DNA from: Lachnospiraceae bacterium
Lineage (GTDB): Bacteria; Bacillota; Clostridia; Lachnospirales; Lachnospiraceae
Assembly (NCBI GenBank): GCA_016297945.1
Contig: JAEDFR010000073.1
Coordinates: forward strand, 1 to 12,300
Length of the DNA: 12,300 bases
Reading direction: 5' to 3'
Below, one piece after another: positions 6,525-12,300 of the stretch. The translations under genes and the position numbers were made by a program. The notes below the pieces were generated by a model, which was not told where the DNA came from, searched no databases, and was given only the letters and a program-made list of their open reading frames with translations. Position 1 is the first letter of the stretch. Each line of letters starts with the position of its first letter.

Positions 6525-7457
6525 TTACTCCTCAAGCGACAGCTTTGCAATAACCTCTTTGCATCCTTCATACAATTCGTCCAGTATTTTTGCAAGGGGA
6601 CGAATGTCTTTTAACTGTCCCACAACCTGACCTGCCATGAGAGAGCCACGTTTTGTATCACCTTCAAAAACAGCTCTGCGCAAAGAGCCCAATGTGAATT
6701 TTTCCAATTCCATAATACCCATACCGGCTTTTTCGTTTTTGACATATTCTCTTGCCATTTGGTTTTTCAAAATTCTTACCGGCGTTCCGGCAATTCTTCC
6801 CGTAACAATGGTATCATTGTCTTTTGCTTTTAACAGTGCTGCTTTATATGCTTCGTGAATGGGACACTCTTTTGACACTAACAGACAGGTTCCAAGCTGT
6901 ACTCCCACGGCACCCAGTGCAAAAGCTGCGGTTAACTGTCTTCCGTCAGCAATTCCGCCTGCCGCAATGACCGGAATGGATACGGCATCCACAATCTGGG
7001 GCACCAGCGCCATCGTTGTCATTTCTCCAACATGACCGCCGCTTTCAGTTCCTTCCGCAATCACGGCATCCGCTCCGCATTGCTCCATCTTTTTTGCAAT
7101 CAGACTGCTGGATACAACGGGCATTACCATCATCCCGTTTTCTTTCCAACGAGCCATATATTTTGCAGGGCTTCCTGCACCTGTCGTTACAATTTTAACG
7201 CCTTCTTCCACAATCATATCAGCCATCTGATCCACTTCGGGATTCATTAACATCAGATTTACACCAAAAGGCTTGTCGGTCAGGCTCTTGCAGGTACGGA
7301 TTTCTTTCCTGAGCATTTGAGTATTCATGCCGCCTGCGCCAATCAGGCCAAGTCCGCCCGCATTGCTGACTGCTGCCGCAAATGTTCCGGTTGCAATATT
7401 AGCCATTCCTCCCTGAATGAAAGGATATTTGATATGTAACATTTCATTTAATTTCAT
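6525..7457 (-). CDS. fabK: Enoyl-ACP reductase II (FMN-dependent)
   Basis: FabK reduces trans-2-enoyl-ACP to acyl-ACP, the last step of each elongation cycle, using FMN and NAD(P)H. It replaces FabI in many Firmicutes and is insensitive to triclosan. The 310-residue TIM-barrel protein shows YPFIQGGMANIATG at 11-24, AGGLGLIGAGG at 33-43, GTESGGHVGE at 136-145 with the catalytic His142, AAGGIADGR at 165-173 and GVQLGT at 185-190. The GTESGGH form of the motif is typical of true FabK and distinguishes it from the adjacent paralogue. AAGGAG lies about 8 nt upstream of ATG 7457, and the gap after fabH is 11 bp. There is no FabI or FabL in the window, so this is probably the main enoyl reductase of the pathway. 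Confidence 0.95.
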   Translation of the reverse strand: MKLNEMLHIKYPFIQGGMANIATGTFAAAVSNAGGLGLIGAGGMNTQMLRKEIRTCKSLTDKPFGVNLMLMNPEVDQMADMIVEEGVKIVTTGAGSPAKYMARWKENGMMVMPVVSSSLIAKKMEQCGADAVIAEGTESGGHVGEMTTMALVPQIVDAVSIPVIAAGGIADGRQLTAAFALGAVGVQLGTCLLVSKECPIHEAYKAALLKAKDNDTIVTGRIAGTPVRILKNQMAREYVKNEKAGMGIMELEKFTLGSLRRAVFEGDTKRGSLMAGQVVGQLKDIRPLAKILDELYEGCKEVIAKLSLEE

Positions 7458-7468
7458 TTTCTGTCTCC

Positions 7469-8410
7469 TTAAACCTCAATCAACGCTCCGCTCCAGGTAA
7501 GTCCTGCACCAAAGCCCACACACAAAACCTGCATTCCCGGTTTCAAAATTTCCTGTTCCTTCATCTCATCCAGTGCAATCGGGATACTGGCAGATGATGT
7601 ATTGCCATACCGGTCAATATTCATATAAAATTTGTGTTCATTTCCGGGATATTTTTTTTGTACATGTCTGATAATCCGTTCATTCGCCTGATGACAGACG
7701 ATATAATCAATATCATCGATGGTCTTTTGTGCTTCTTCCAATGTCTCCTTAACCGCCTGCGCGAGAGCTCCCGTTGCAAAACGGAATACCTTGGATCCAT
7801 CCATCTTGACATATCCTTCTCCCATGCCGACACCGACACAGCTTAGCGCATCCATGTTACCCCTACACCAGCTTTTCTGAATATAGGTCCCTTTTGATTT
7901 TTCGATAATGGCAGCTGCCGCACCATCACCAAAGAGGATACAGGTGCTACGATCCGTATAATCAATAATGCGGGAAAGCTTTTCACTTGCCACAACTAAC
8001 ACATACGGTTTTTCCATGGAATAAAGCAGTCCCTGTGCAGTCTGCAGGGAAAATAGAAATCCGCTGCATGCCGCATAAATATCAAACGCAACAATTTCCT
8101 CCGGAATTTCCATTTTTTGCTGAATCATACATGCAACAGCCGGAAATAAGTGCTCCGAAGTTGATGTTGCAACAATCACTGCACCGATTTCATTTTTATC
8201 AATGCCGGCTTTTTTGACAGCCTTTTGTGCAGCTTCTATAGCAAGTGACACACAGGTTTCTTCTTCACATTGATAACGGCTTTTGATTCCCGTCCGGGTA
8301 ACAATCCATTCATCATTGGTATCTACCATTTTACTTAAATCATCATTGGTAATTACCTTTTTGGGAAGCGCACGCCCTGTTGCCACAATACGTATTCCTT
8401 TTCCTTTCAA
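7469..8410 (-). CDS. fabH: Beta-ketoacyl-ACP synthase III (initiating condensing enzyme)
   Basis: FabH starts chains by condensing an acyl-CoA primer, usually acetyl-CoA or branched short acyl-CoA, with malonyl-ACP. The protein has 313 residues, as usual. The Cys-His-Asn triad is Cys115 in AACSGF, His240 in CHQAN and Asn270 in YGNTSSAS. The C-terminal GFGAGLTWSGAL at 299-310 is characteristic. The start is a TTG at 8410: the next upstream in-frame codons are ACC and a TGA stop, and AAGGA lies 8 nt before the TTG. An ATG at 8417 is in another frame. The rare start codon may lower output relative to neighbours. The gap after accA is 18 bp. Primer preference cannot be read from the sequence with confidence. 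Confidence 0.95.
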   Translation of the reverse strand: MKGKGIRIVATGRALPKKVITNDDLSKMVDTNDEWIVTRTGIKSRYQCEEETCVSLAIEAAQKAVKKAGIDKNEIGAVIVATSTSEHLFPAVACMIQQKMEIPEEIVAFDIYAACSGFLFSLQTAQGLLYSMEKPYVLVVASEKLSRIIDYTDRSTCILFGDGAAAAIIEKSKGTYIQKSWCRGNMDALSCVGVGMGEGYVKMDGSKVFRFATGALAQAVKETLEEAQKTIDDIDYIVCHQANERIIRHVQKKYPGNEHKFYMNIDRYGNTSSASIPIALDEMKEQEILKPGMQVLCVGFGAGLTWSGALIEV

Positions 8411-8428
8411 GGTTCATTCCTTTCCGAA

Positions 8429-9208
8429 TTAATCATTCATATGATCAATTTCTCTGAATTTTTGATATCTGGTCTCAACCAGTGCTGTCTTATTCATTTT
8501 CATCAGTCTGTTTAATTCTCTTAAAAGCATACTGTCCAATGCTAAAAACATTTTCTTTCCTTCCGGGACAATCGCATCAATCAGACCAAATTGTTTCAGA
8601 TCCTGTGCTGTCAGTTTCATGGCATCGCTTGCCTCGGATGCCCGCTTGGCATCTTTATATAAAATGCTGGCAAATCCTTCCGGTGAAAGAATGGAATATA
8701 CTGCATTTTCCAACATCCACACCCGGTCAGAAACCGCTAGCGCCAATGCGCCGCCACTGCTGCCTTCCCCTGTTATAATCGCAATGGAAGGTGTCTGCAT
8801 GGCACTCATAAAGGCTAAATTCTCTGCAATTGCATTGCTTTGACCGTTCGATTCGGCTTCCATTCCCGGATAAGCGCCCGGTGTATCAATAAACGTAATC
8901 ACGGGGCGATTAAACTTTTCGGCCTGAGCCATAAGTCTTTTGGCCTTTCTGTATCCCTCCGGAGAAGTCATTCCAAAATTATAGGCAATCTGTTCCTCCG
9001 TCGTTTTTCCTTTATGATGTCCGATTACAGTAACGGGAATATCATGAAACATCGCAATTCCACCGACAATCGAAGGATCATCACGATAGAGACGATCGCC
9101 GTGAAATTCGATAAATCCGTCAAAAAGGGTCCGGATATAATCATAAATTCCGGGGCGGTCCTTGCTTCTTGCTAACAAAACCTTTTCATAAGAACTCTTT
9201 GTCTGCAT
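8429..9208 (-). CDS. accA: Acetyl-CoA carboxylase carboxyltransferase, alpha subunit (short form)
   Basis: Together with AccD it forms the carboxyltransferase that moves CO2 from carboxybiotin to acetyl-CoA, giving malonyl-CoA. The crotonase-like fold shows GDRLYRDDP near 37-45, HHKGKTT at 64-70, FIDTPGAYPG at 106-115 and GEGSSGGALALA at 147-158, where the glycines form an oxyanion hole, then SPEGFASILY at 175-184. At 259 residues it is about 60 shorter than the E. coli and Bacillus proteins (about 320). The missing part is the N-terminal helical extension, as in other short Firmicutes AccA proteins, so this is not a truncation by mutation. ATG 9208 has AAGGAG 8 nt upstream and follows accD after 12 bp. 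Confidence 0.95.
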   Translation of the reverse strand: MQTKSSYEKVLLARSKDRPGIYDYIRTLFDGFIEFHGDRLYRDDPSIVGGIAMFHDIPVTVIGHHKGKTTEEQIAYNFGMTSPEGYRKAKRLMAQAEKFNRPVITFIDTPGAYPGMEAESNGQSNAIAENLAFMSAMQTPSIAIITGEGSSGGALALAVSDRVWMLENAVYSILSPEGFASILYKDAKRASEASDAMKLTAQDLKQFGLIDAIVPEGKKMFLALDSMLLRELNRLMKMNKTALVETRYQKFREIDHMND

Positions 9209-9220
9209 ACTATCGTCTCC

Positions 9221-10060
9221 TTACAAATGCATCTGCAAAATGGAAGATAAGGTATTCCGAAAATCTTTCCGTTCTACAATACAATCAATCATTCCATGCT
9301 CTAACAAAAATTCGGCTCTCTGAAATCCTTCCGGCAAGGTCTGTCCGATGGTCTGTTCAATAACCCTGGGTCCCGCAAAGCAGATTAATGCTCCCGACTC
9401 CGCCAGAATAATATCTCCTAGGCTGGCATAGCTTGCACTCACGCCGCCTGTCGTGGGATTGGTCAGACAGGATATGAACAATCCGCCTTTTTGTTTAAAC
9501 TGTTCGATTGCCGCAGCCGTTTTTGCCATCTGCATTAAGGAAAATAAGCCTTCCTGCATTCTGGCACCCCCACTGGCACTGAAAATGATGAGTGGGAGAT
9601 TTTTCTTTTTTGCATATTCTGTCAGGCGGACAATTTTTTCTCCGACTGCCGTTCCCATACTGCCCATCAGAAACCGGCTATCCAACACGCCAATGGCAAC
9701 CTTTCGATTATCGATTTTACCAACGCCTGCCAAAAAAGCATCCTGCATTCCCGTTTTTCTCTGGTTTAACTGCAGTTTTTCCTCATATCCGTCAAAATCA
9801 AGCGGATCCTTGGTTGTAATCTGTGCAAATAATTCTTTAAAACTGTTTTCGTCTAAAAGGTATGCCACGCGTTCTTTTGCCGGAACCGGCATATAAGCCT
9901 GACAGTTTGGACATATGTATTGATTTTCTTTCCATTCGCCGGAATAATACTCTGCTTTACACTTGGGACAGACCTTTAATTTCTCCTGCCCGCGTTTTCT
10001 TTTTTGAGCCATCCGGTCCCACATTTTTTTACGCTGAGAAAATATATCATTCAATAACAT
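9221..10060 (-). CDS. accD: Acetyl-CoA carboxylase carboxyltransferase, beta subunit with zinc ribbon
   Basis: The beta subunit pairs with AccA in the carboxyltransferase. The 279-residue protein starts with a basic stretch and a four-cysteine zinc ribbon: C31-x2-C34-x15-C50-x2-C53. The crotonase-like domain follows, with LMGSMGTAVGEK at 131-142, FSASGGARMQEG at 160-171 and LTNPTTGGVSASYASLGD at 199-216. Length and order match the AccD family. ATG 10060 lies inside the end of accC, overlapping it by 14 bp. A GGAAGGA sequence lies rather far upstream (about 12 nt), so translational coupling to accC is likely and would help balance the subunits. Nothing abnormal is seen in the catalytic half. 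Confidence 0.96.
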   Translation of the reverse strand: MLLNDIFSQRKKMWDRMAQKRKRGQEKLKVCPKCKAEYYSGEWKENQYICPNCQAYMPVPAKERVAYLLDENSFKELFAQITTKDPLDFDGYEEKLQLNQRKTGMQDAFLAGVGKIDNRKVAIGVLDSRFLMGSMGTAVGEKIVRLTEYAKKKNLPLIIFSASGGARMQEGLFSLMQMAKTAAAIEQFKQKGGLFISCLTNPTTGGVSASYASLGDIILAESGALICFAGPRVIEQTIGQTLPEGFQRAEFLLEHGMIDCIVERKDFRNTLSSILQMHL

Positions 10061-11411
10061 GACTTTGTAATCCTTCCTCTAACCAGCTTTCGATTTCCCG
10101 ATAGTTCTTTTCCCAAAAACCGGTATTATACTGCCCTTTGATAAAATCCGTCTGATAGGTCAAAAGGTGCATAAACTCTGCATTGGTTTCAATTCCGTCA
10201 ATCACAAGTTCTTCTAAACAACGACGGAGTCTTCGAATGACTTCCAGTCTCGTCTTTCCGCTGACAATAATCTTAGCGATCATCGAATCATAAAAAGGTC
10301 CTACTTCATAACCGGAAAACAAATGACTTTCCACACGCACACCGTTACCTGCCGGAAAATGTAAGAAATTAATTTTTCCGGGACCGGCTGCATTGATGCG
10401 GCATTCTATCACATGCTTTTGAAGCGCAATATCATCCTGTGTCATGTTTAACTTCATTCCGGCTGCAATCCGGATCTGTTCTTTAATCAGATCCATTCCG
10501 GTCATCTCTTCTGTGACGGAATGTTCTACCTGAATGCGTGTATTCATTTCTATAAAGTAATAGTTTTTATCATCGTCAACAACAAACTCAACCGTACCGG
10601 CGCTATAATAGCCGGCAGCCTTTGCAGCTCGTACTGCCGTCCTTCCCATTTCCTCTCTTAATGAGGCATCTAAAAGCGGAGACGGAGATTCTTCTAACAG
10701 TTTCTGATTATTTCTCTGGATAGAACAGTCTCTTTCACCCAGATATACCGTATTTCCTTCTTTGTCTGCCAGTATCTGGATTTCCACATGATGCGGATTC
10801 ACAATCAGTTTTTCCAAATACATGTCATCGTTACAGAATGCAGCCATGGCTTCTGCTTTTGCGGTTTTTAGAGCATTTTCCATCTCATCCTTTGCAAAAA
10901 CACGACGCATTCCCTTGCCACCGCCACCGGCAGAAGCTTTCAACAAAACAGGATATCCTATCGTTTCAGCAAGCGCCTGTGCCTGTTCAACCTGAGTGAT
11001 CAATTCCTTAGAACCCGGTACAACCGGAACCTCATTTGCCATCATCAGTTTTCGGGCGGACTGCTTATCACCCATATTCTGAATGATATTTGCAGAAGGT
11101 CCGATAAACACAATGCCGTTTTCTTCGCACTTTCTGGCGAAATCAGCATTTTCGGACAAAAAACCGTATCCCGGATGAATGGCATCACATTCCATGCGCA
11201 ATGCTGTTTCAATTAGAACATCCTGTTTTAAATAACTTTCGGAAGCCTTAGCCGGTCCGATACAGACCGCATGTGTAGCAAGCATAACAGGAAGCGACTT
11301 TTCATCTACTGAGGAATAGACCACCACAGATTCAATCTGCATTTCCCTGCAACAGCGAATGATGCGTACCGCAATTTCACCTCTGTTGGCAATTAAAATT
11401 CTTCTAAACAC
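10047..11411 (-). CDS. accC: Acetyl-CoA carboxylase, biotin carboxylase subunit
   Basis: AccC carboxylates the biotin on AccB using ATP and bicarbonate. The 454-residue ATP-grasp protein has the N-terminal RILIANRGEIAVRIIR (4-19), HPGYGFLSEN (79-88), the ATP-binding glycine loop GGGGKGM at 162-168 with Lys158 just before it, metal ligands Glu275 and Glu288, Asn290, Arg292 in NTRIQVEH, and Arg338 near the biotin site. At 233-239 it reads QRNNQKL where E. coli has QRRHQKV. As I recall, streptococcal and related AccC proteins share the RNNQK form, so I read it as a clade variant. The start is GTG 11411 with GGGAG 7 nt upstream, 10 bp after accB. In many Firmicutes fabZ lies between accB and accC; here nothing fits in the gap. 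Confidence 0.96.
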   Translation of the reverse strand: MFRRILIANRGEIAVRIIRCCREMQIESVVVYSSVDEKSLPVMLATHAVCIGPAKASESYLKQDVLIETALRMECDAIHPGYGFLSENADFARKCEENGIVFIGPSANIIQNMGDKQSARKLMMANEVPVVPGSKELITQVEQAQALAETIGYPVLLKASAGGGGKGMRRVFAKDEMENALKTAKAEAMAAFCNDDMYLEKLIVNPHHVEIQILADKEGNTVYLGERDCSIQRNNQKLLEESPSPLLDASLREEMGRTAVRAAKAAGYYSAGTVEFVVDDDKNYYFIEMNTRIQVEHSVTEEMTGMDLIKEQIRIAAGMKLNMTQDDIALQKHVIECRINAAGPGKINFLHFPAGNGVRVESHLFSGYEVGPFYDSMIAKIIVSGKTRLEVIRRLRRCLEELVIDGIETNAEFMHLLTYQTDFIKGQYNTGFWEKNYREIESWLEEGLQSHVIE

Positions 11412-11421
11412 AATATACTCC

Positions 11422-11874
11422 CTATTTCATTTTCATAAGCACCTGATGATACTCTACGAAGCTCTGATCCTGTACCAGAATCTCTTCCACAACTCCGTCC
11501 TCATCAGCCACAACCTCATTCATCAGTTTCATGGCTTCAATAATGCCAATCACATCCCCCTTCTTTACGGACTGACCAACCTCTACAAAAGGTTTTTCAT
11601 CCGGTGAAGGAGATGTATAAAAGGTTCCGACAATCGGTGCAACAATTTCCTTTAAATTTGCATCATCAGCCGCCTGCACACTTTCATTTGGTTGTGCTCC
11701 CGACTGCATTTGGTTAAAATCTGCAATTTTGTCTGTAGACACCACGGGTTTACTTCCAGTCTGCGCTCCTTCTTTTTTCATATGAAGCTTCACGCCCTGA
11801 AATTCTATTTCCAAATCGTTTATGCCCGATGTTTCAAAACGATCCCATAATTCATAAATCTGTTTTAATTCCAT
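11422..11874 (-). CDS. accB: Biotin carboxyl carrier protein of acetyl-CoA carboxylase
   Basis: AccB carries biotin between the AccC active site and the AccA/AccD carboxyltransferase. The protein has 150 residues. A short N-terminal helical and strand region (1-37) leads to a hydrophilic Gln/Ser/Ala-rich linker (about 38-72) and a C-terminal biotinyl (lipoyl-like) domain (about 73-150). The biotin attachment site is EAMKLMNE at 113-120, with Lys116 the modified residue. GTFYTSPSPDEKPFVEVG (83-100) is the usual thumb-bearing stretch of bacterial BCCP. A biotin ligase is needed but none is in the window. The ATG at 11874 has only a modest GGTGA upstream, 18 bp after acpP. The C-terminus VEYHQVLMKMK departs slightly from the common EYGQPL ending. 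Confidence 0.95.
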   Translation of the reverse strand: MELKQIYELWDRFETSGINDLEIEFQGVKLHMKKEGAQTGSKPVVSTDKIADFNQMQSGAQPNESVQAADDANLKEIVAPIVGTFYTSPSPDEKPFVEVGQSVKKGDVIGIIEAMKLMNEVVADEDGVVEEILVQDQSFVEYHQVLMKMK

Positions 11875-11892
11875 GTCATCACCAACAGAAAA

Positions 11893-12123
11893 CTATGCTG
11901 TCTTTTCTGTAATAAAATCTACAATGTTCTGAACGGTTACAAATCCCTGTAATTCTTCCATTTCGATTGTAATTCCATATTCTTCTTCCAAAGCCATGCT
12001 TAATTCTGTTGCATCCAAAGAATCAATTCCCAGGTCATCTTTTAAATTGGCCTCAAGTTTTACCTGATCCTCATCGCAGCTAATCGTATCAACAATAATT
12101 TCTTTTACTTTTTCGAATACCAT
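11893..12123 (-). CDS. acpP: Acyl carrier protein
   Basis: ACP holds growing acyl chains on a 4'-phosphopantetheine arm and passes them between all the Fab enzymes. The small acidic protein (76 residues) has the four-helix ACP pattern and the attachment motif GIDSLDATEL at 32-41, with Ser35 the modified serine. FEKVKEII at the N-terminus and QNIVDFITE near the C-terminus are typical of fatty-acid ACPs rather than of specialised carrier proteins. A very good ribosome site, AAAGGAG, lies about 8 nt before ATG 12123, in keeping with the high output ACP needs. It is the first gene of the operon and lies about 70 bp after the predicted transcription start. ACP synthase (acpS) is not in the window. 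Confidence 0.97.
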   Translation of the reverse strand: MVFEKVKEIIVDTISCDEDQVKLEANLKDDLGIDSLDATELSMALEEEYGITIEMEELQGFVTVQNIVDFITEKTA

Positions 12124-12156
12124 GTTCGTATCTCCTTTATAAAATCTTTTTCAAAT

Positions 12157-12183
12157 AATTTAGTTAAAATTATTTAGCTAAAT
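12157..12183. promoter_or_regulatory. Tandem AT-rich palindromes, probable repressor operator of the fab operon
   Basis: ATTTAGCTAAAT at 12172-12183 is a perfect 12-bp palindrome. Next to it ATTTAGTTAAA (12158-12168) matches its first 11 bases with one mismatch, 14 bp away, inside an imperfect inverted repeat at 12157-12171. Both lie just downstream of the predicted transcription start, a common place for a repressor to block RNA polymerase. The nearby MarR-family protein is the obvious candidate. Neither the streptococcal FabT consensus (TTTGA...TCAAA) nor the Bacillus FapR consensus is matched. Confidence 0.55.
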
Positions 12184-12197
12184 TTATTTACGACGTC

Positions 12198-12226
12198 ATT
12201 ATATAAAATCAAAATATAGATGTCAA
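12198..12226 (-). promoter_or_regulatory. Sigma-A promoter of the acp-acc-fab operon
   Basis: On the minus strand a perfect TTGACA (12226-12221) is separated by exactly 17 bp from a perfect TATAAT (12203-12198). The bases upstream (12227-12243) are almost all A and T, like an UP element. The predicted start of transcription is near 12191, leaving a leader of about 68 nt before acpP. Such a consensus promoter would be very strong unless repressed, which fits the palindromes just downstream. Confidence 0.9.
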
Positions 12227-12234
12227 TAGAATTT

Positions 12235-12300
12235 TTAAATTAAATCCTTTTCGGATTTGTGTTCCCGAAAAAGATGTGCTGTAAGTGCGATATATGGGGT
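12235..12300 (-). CDS. Possible C-terminal end of an upstream gene, cut by the right edge
   Basis: In one minus-strand frame 21 codons are open from the window edge to TAA at 12237-12235, ending in FREHKSEKDLI. If real, the gene ends only 8 bp before the -35 box of the operon. The frame is too short to judge, and REHKSEKD is encoded by the 23-nt repeat that also occurs at 2541-2563, where the context appears non-coding. It could therefore be non-coding repeat sequence. No function can be given. Confidence 0.25.
   Translation of the reverse strand, partial: TPYIALTAHLFREHKSEKDLI
12242..12258. other. Small hairpin upstream of the operon promoter
   Basis: AAATCC-TTTTC-GGATTT forms a perfect 6-bp stem with a 5-nt loop (GAAAA on the minus strand). 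It overlaps the right copy of the 23-nt repeat. The minus-strand bases that follow are AATTTAAAAATT, not a clean T run, so terminator function for an incoming gene is only weakly supported. Confidence 0.35.
12244..12266 (+). repeat. 23-nt repeat, right copy (inverted relative to 2541-2563)
   Basis: These 23 plus-strand bases equal the minus-strand bases of 2541-2563. The copy lies 17 bp upstream of the -35 box, so the two copies bracket the promoter and all eleven genes of the operon but leave the terminator outside. Flanking bases show no further similarity. The nature of the repeat is unknown; a short dispersed element is one option. Confidence 0.75.

Noticed and set aside
8429..9208. accA as a truncated gene
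   Set aside because: The missing N-terminal extension is also absent from other short Firmicutes AccA proteins, and the start has a strong ribosome site.
9453..9896. Plus-strand open frame of 147 codons opposite accD
   Set aside because: It is antisense to a clear accD gene, has no family signature, and its composition mirrors the codons of accD.
10695..10720. Loss of an E. coli-type His in the AccC QRRHQK motif as a sign of a defective enzyme
   Set aside because: The RNNQK form is, as I recall, found in other Firmicutes AccC proteins and all metal and arginine residues are present.
12124..12300. Riboswitch or structured leader before acpP
   Set aside because: The leader is only about 68 nt, very AT-rich, and its only strong symmetry is the short palindromes, which fit a protein operator better.
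1..12300. CRISPR arrays, tRNA or rRNA genes, insertion sequences, phage genes
   Set aside because: None was seen: no spaced direct-repeat arrays, no RNA gene signatures and no transposase or integrase frames.

Overview
The window looks like chromosomal DNA of a low-GC (roughly 40% GC by eye) Gram-positive anaerobe of the Clostridia, most likely Lachnospiraceae or a close relative. The reasons are a FabK-type enoyl reductase, a MarR-family regulator beside the cluster, a short AccA, strong AGGAGG-type ribosome binding sites and dense packing of genes. All supported genes lie on the minus strand, so the window is transcribed from right to left.

Right edge (12300 to 12124): a possible gene tail enters from outside. 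It is followed by a textbook sigma-A promoter (TTGACA, 17 bp, TATAAT) and, just downstream of the predicted start of transcription, two adjacent AT-rich palindromes that look like a repressor operator. From there an 11-gene operon of about 9.6 kb runs to 2581: acpP, accB, accC, accD, accA, fabH, fabK, a FabX/nitronate-monooxygenase-like flavoenzyme, fabD, fabG and fabF. Gaps are 18 bp or less and four junctions overlap. Together these genes carry acetyl-CoA to malonyl-CoA (AccABCD), load malonate onto ACP (FabD), start the chain (FabH), elongate it (FabF), reduce the ketone (FabG) and reduce the enoyl double bond (FabK). The 3-hydroxyacyl-ACP dehydratase FabZ is not in the window, although in many Firmicutes clusters it sits between accB and accC. 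The extra flavoenzyme next to fabK carries a four-cysteine motif and a GGH motif reminiscent of Helicobacter pylori FabX, which makes unsaturated acyl-ACP. It is the most interesting gene here.

After fabF, an intrinsic terminator (2425-2463) ends the operon. The -10 box of a good promoter for the next gene lies inside the loop of that terminator hairpin. That gene encodes a MarR-family winged-helix protein, probably the FabT-like repressor of the operon. Last, running off the left edge, is the N-terminal part (574 codons) of a large MalT/LAL-type STAND ATPase regulator, preceded by a striking 65-nt purine-rich leader.

One unexplained signal is a perfect 23-nt repeat present once on each side of the operon, in inverted orientation (2541-2563 and 12244-12266). 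Overall the window is mainly a conventional type II fatty-acid synthesis locus with unusual gene order, not an obviously new system.
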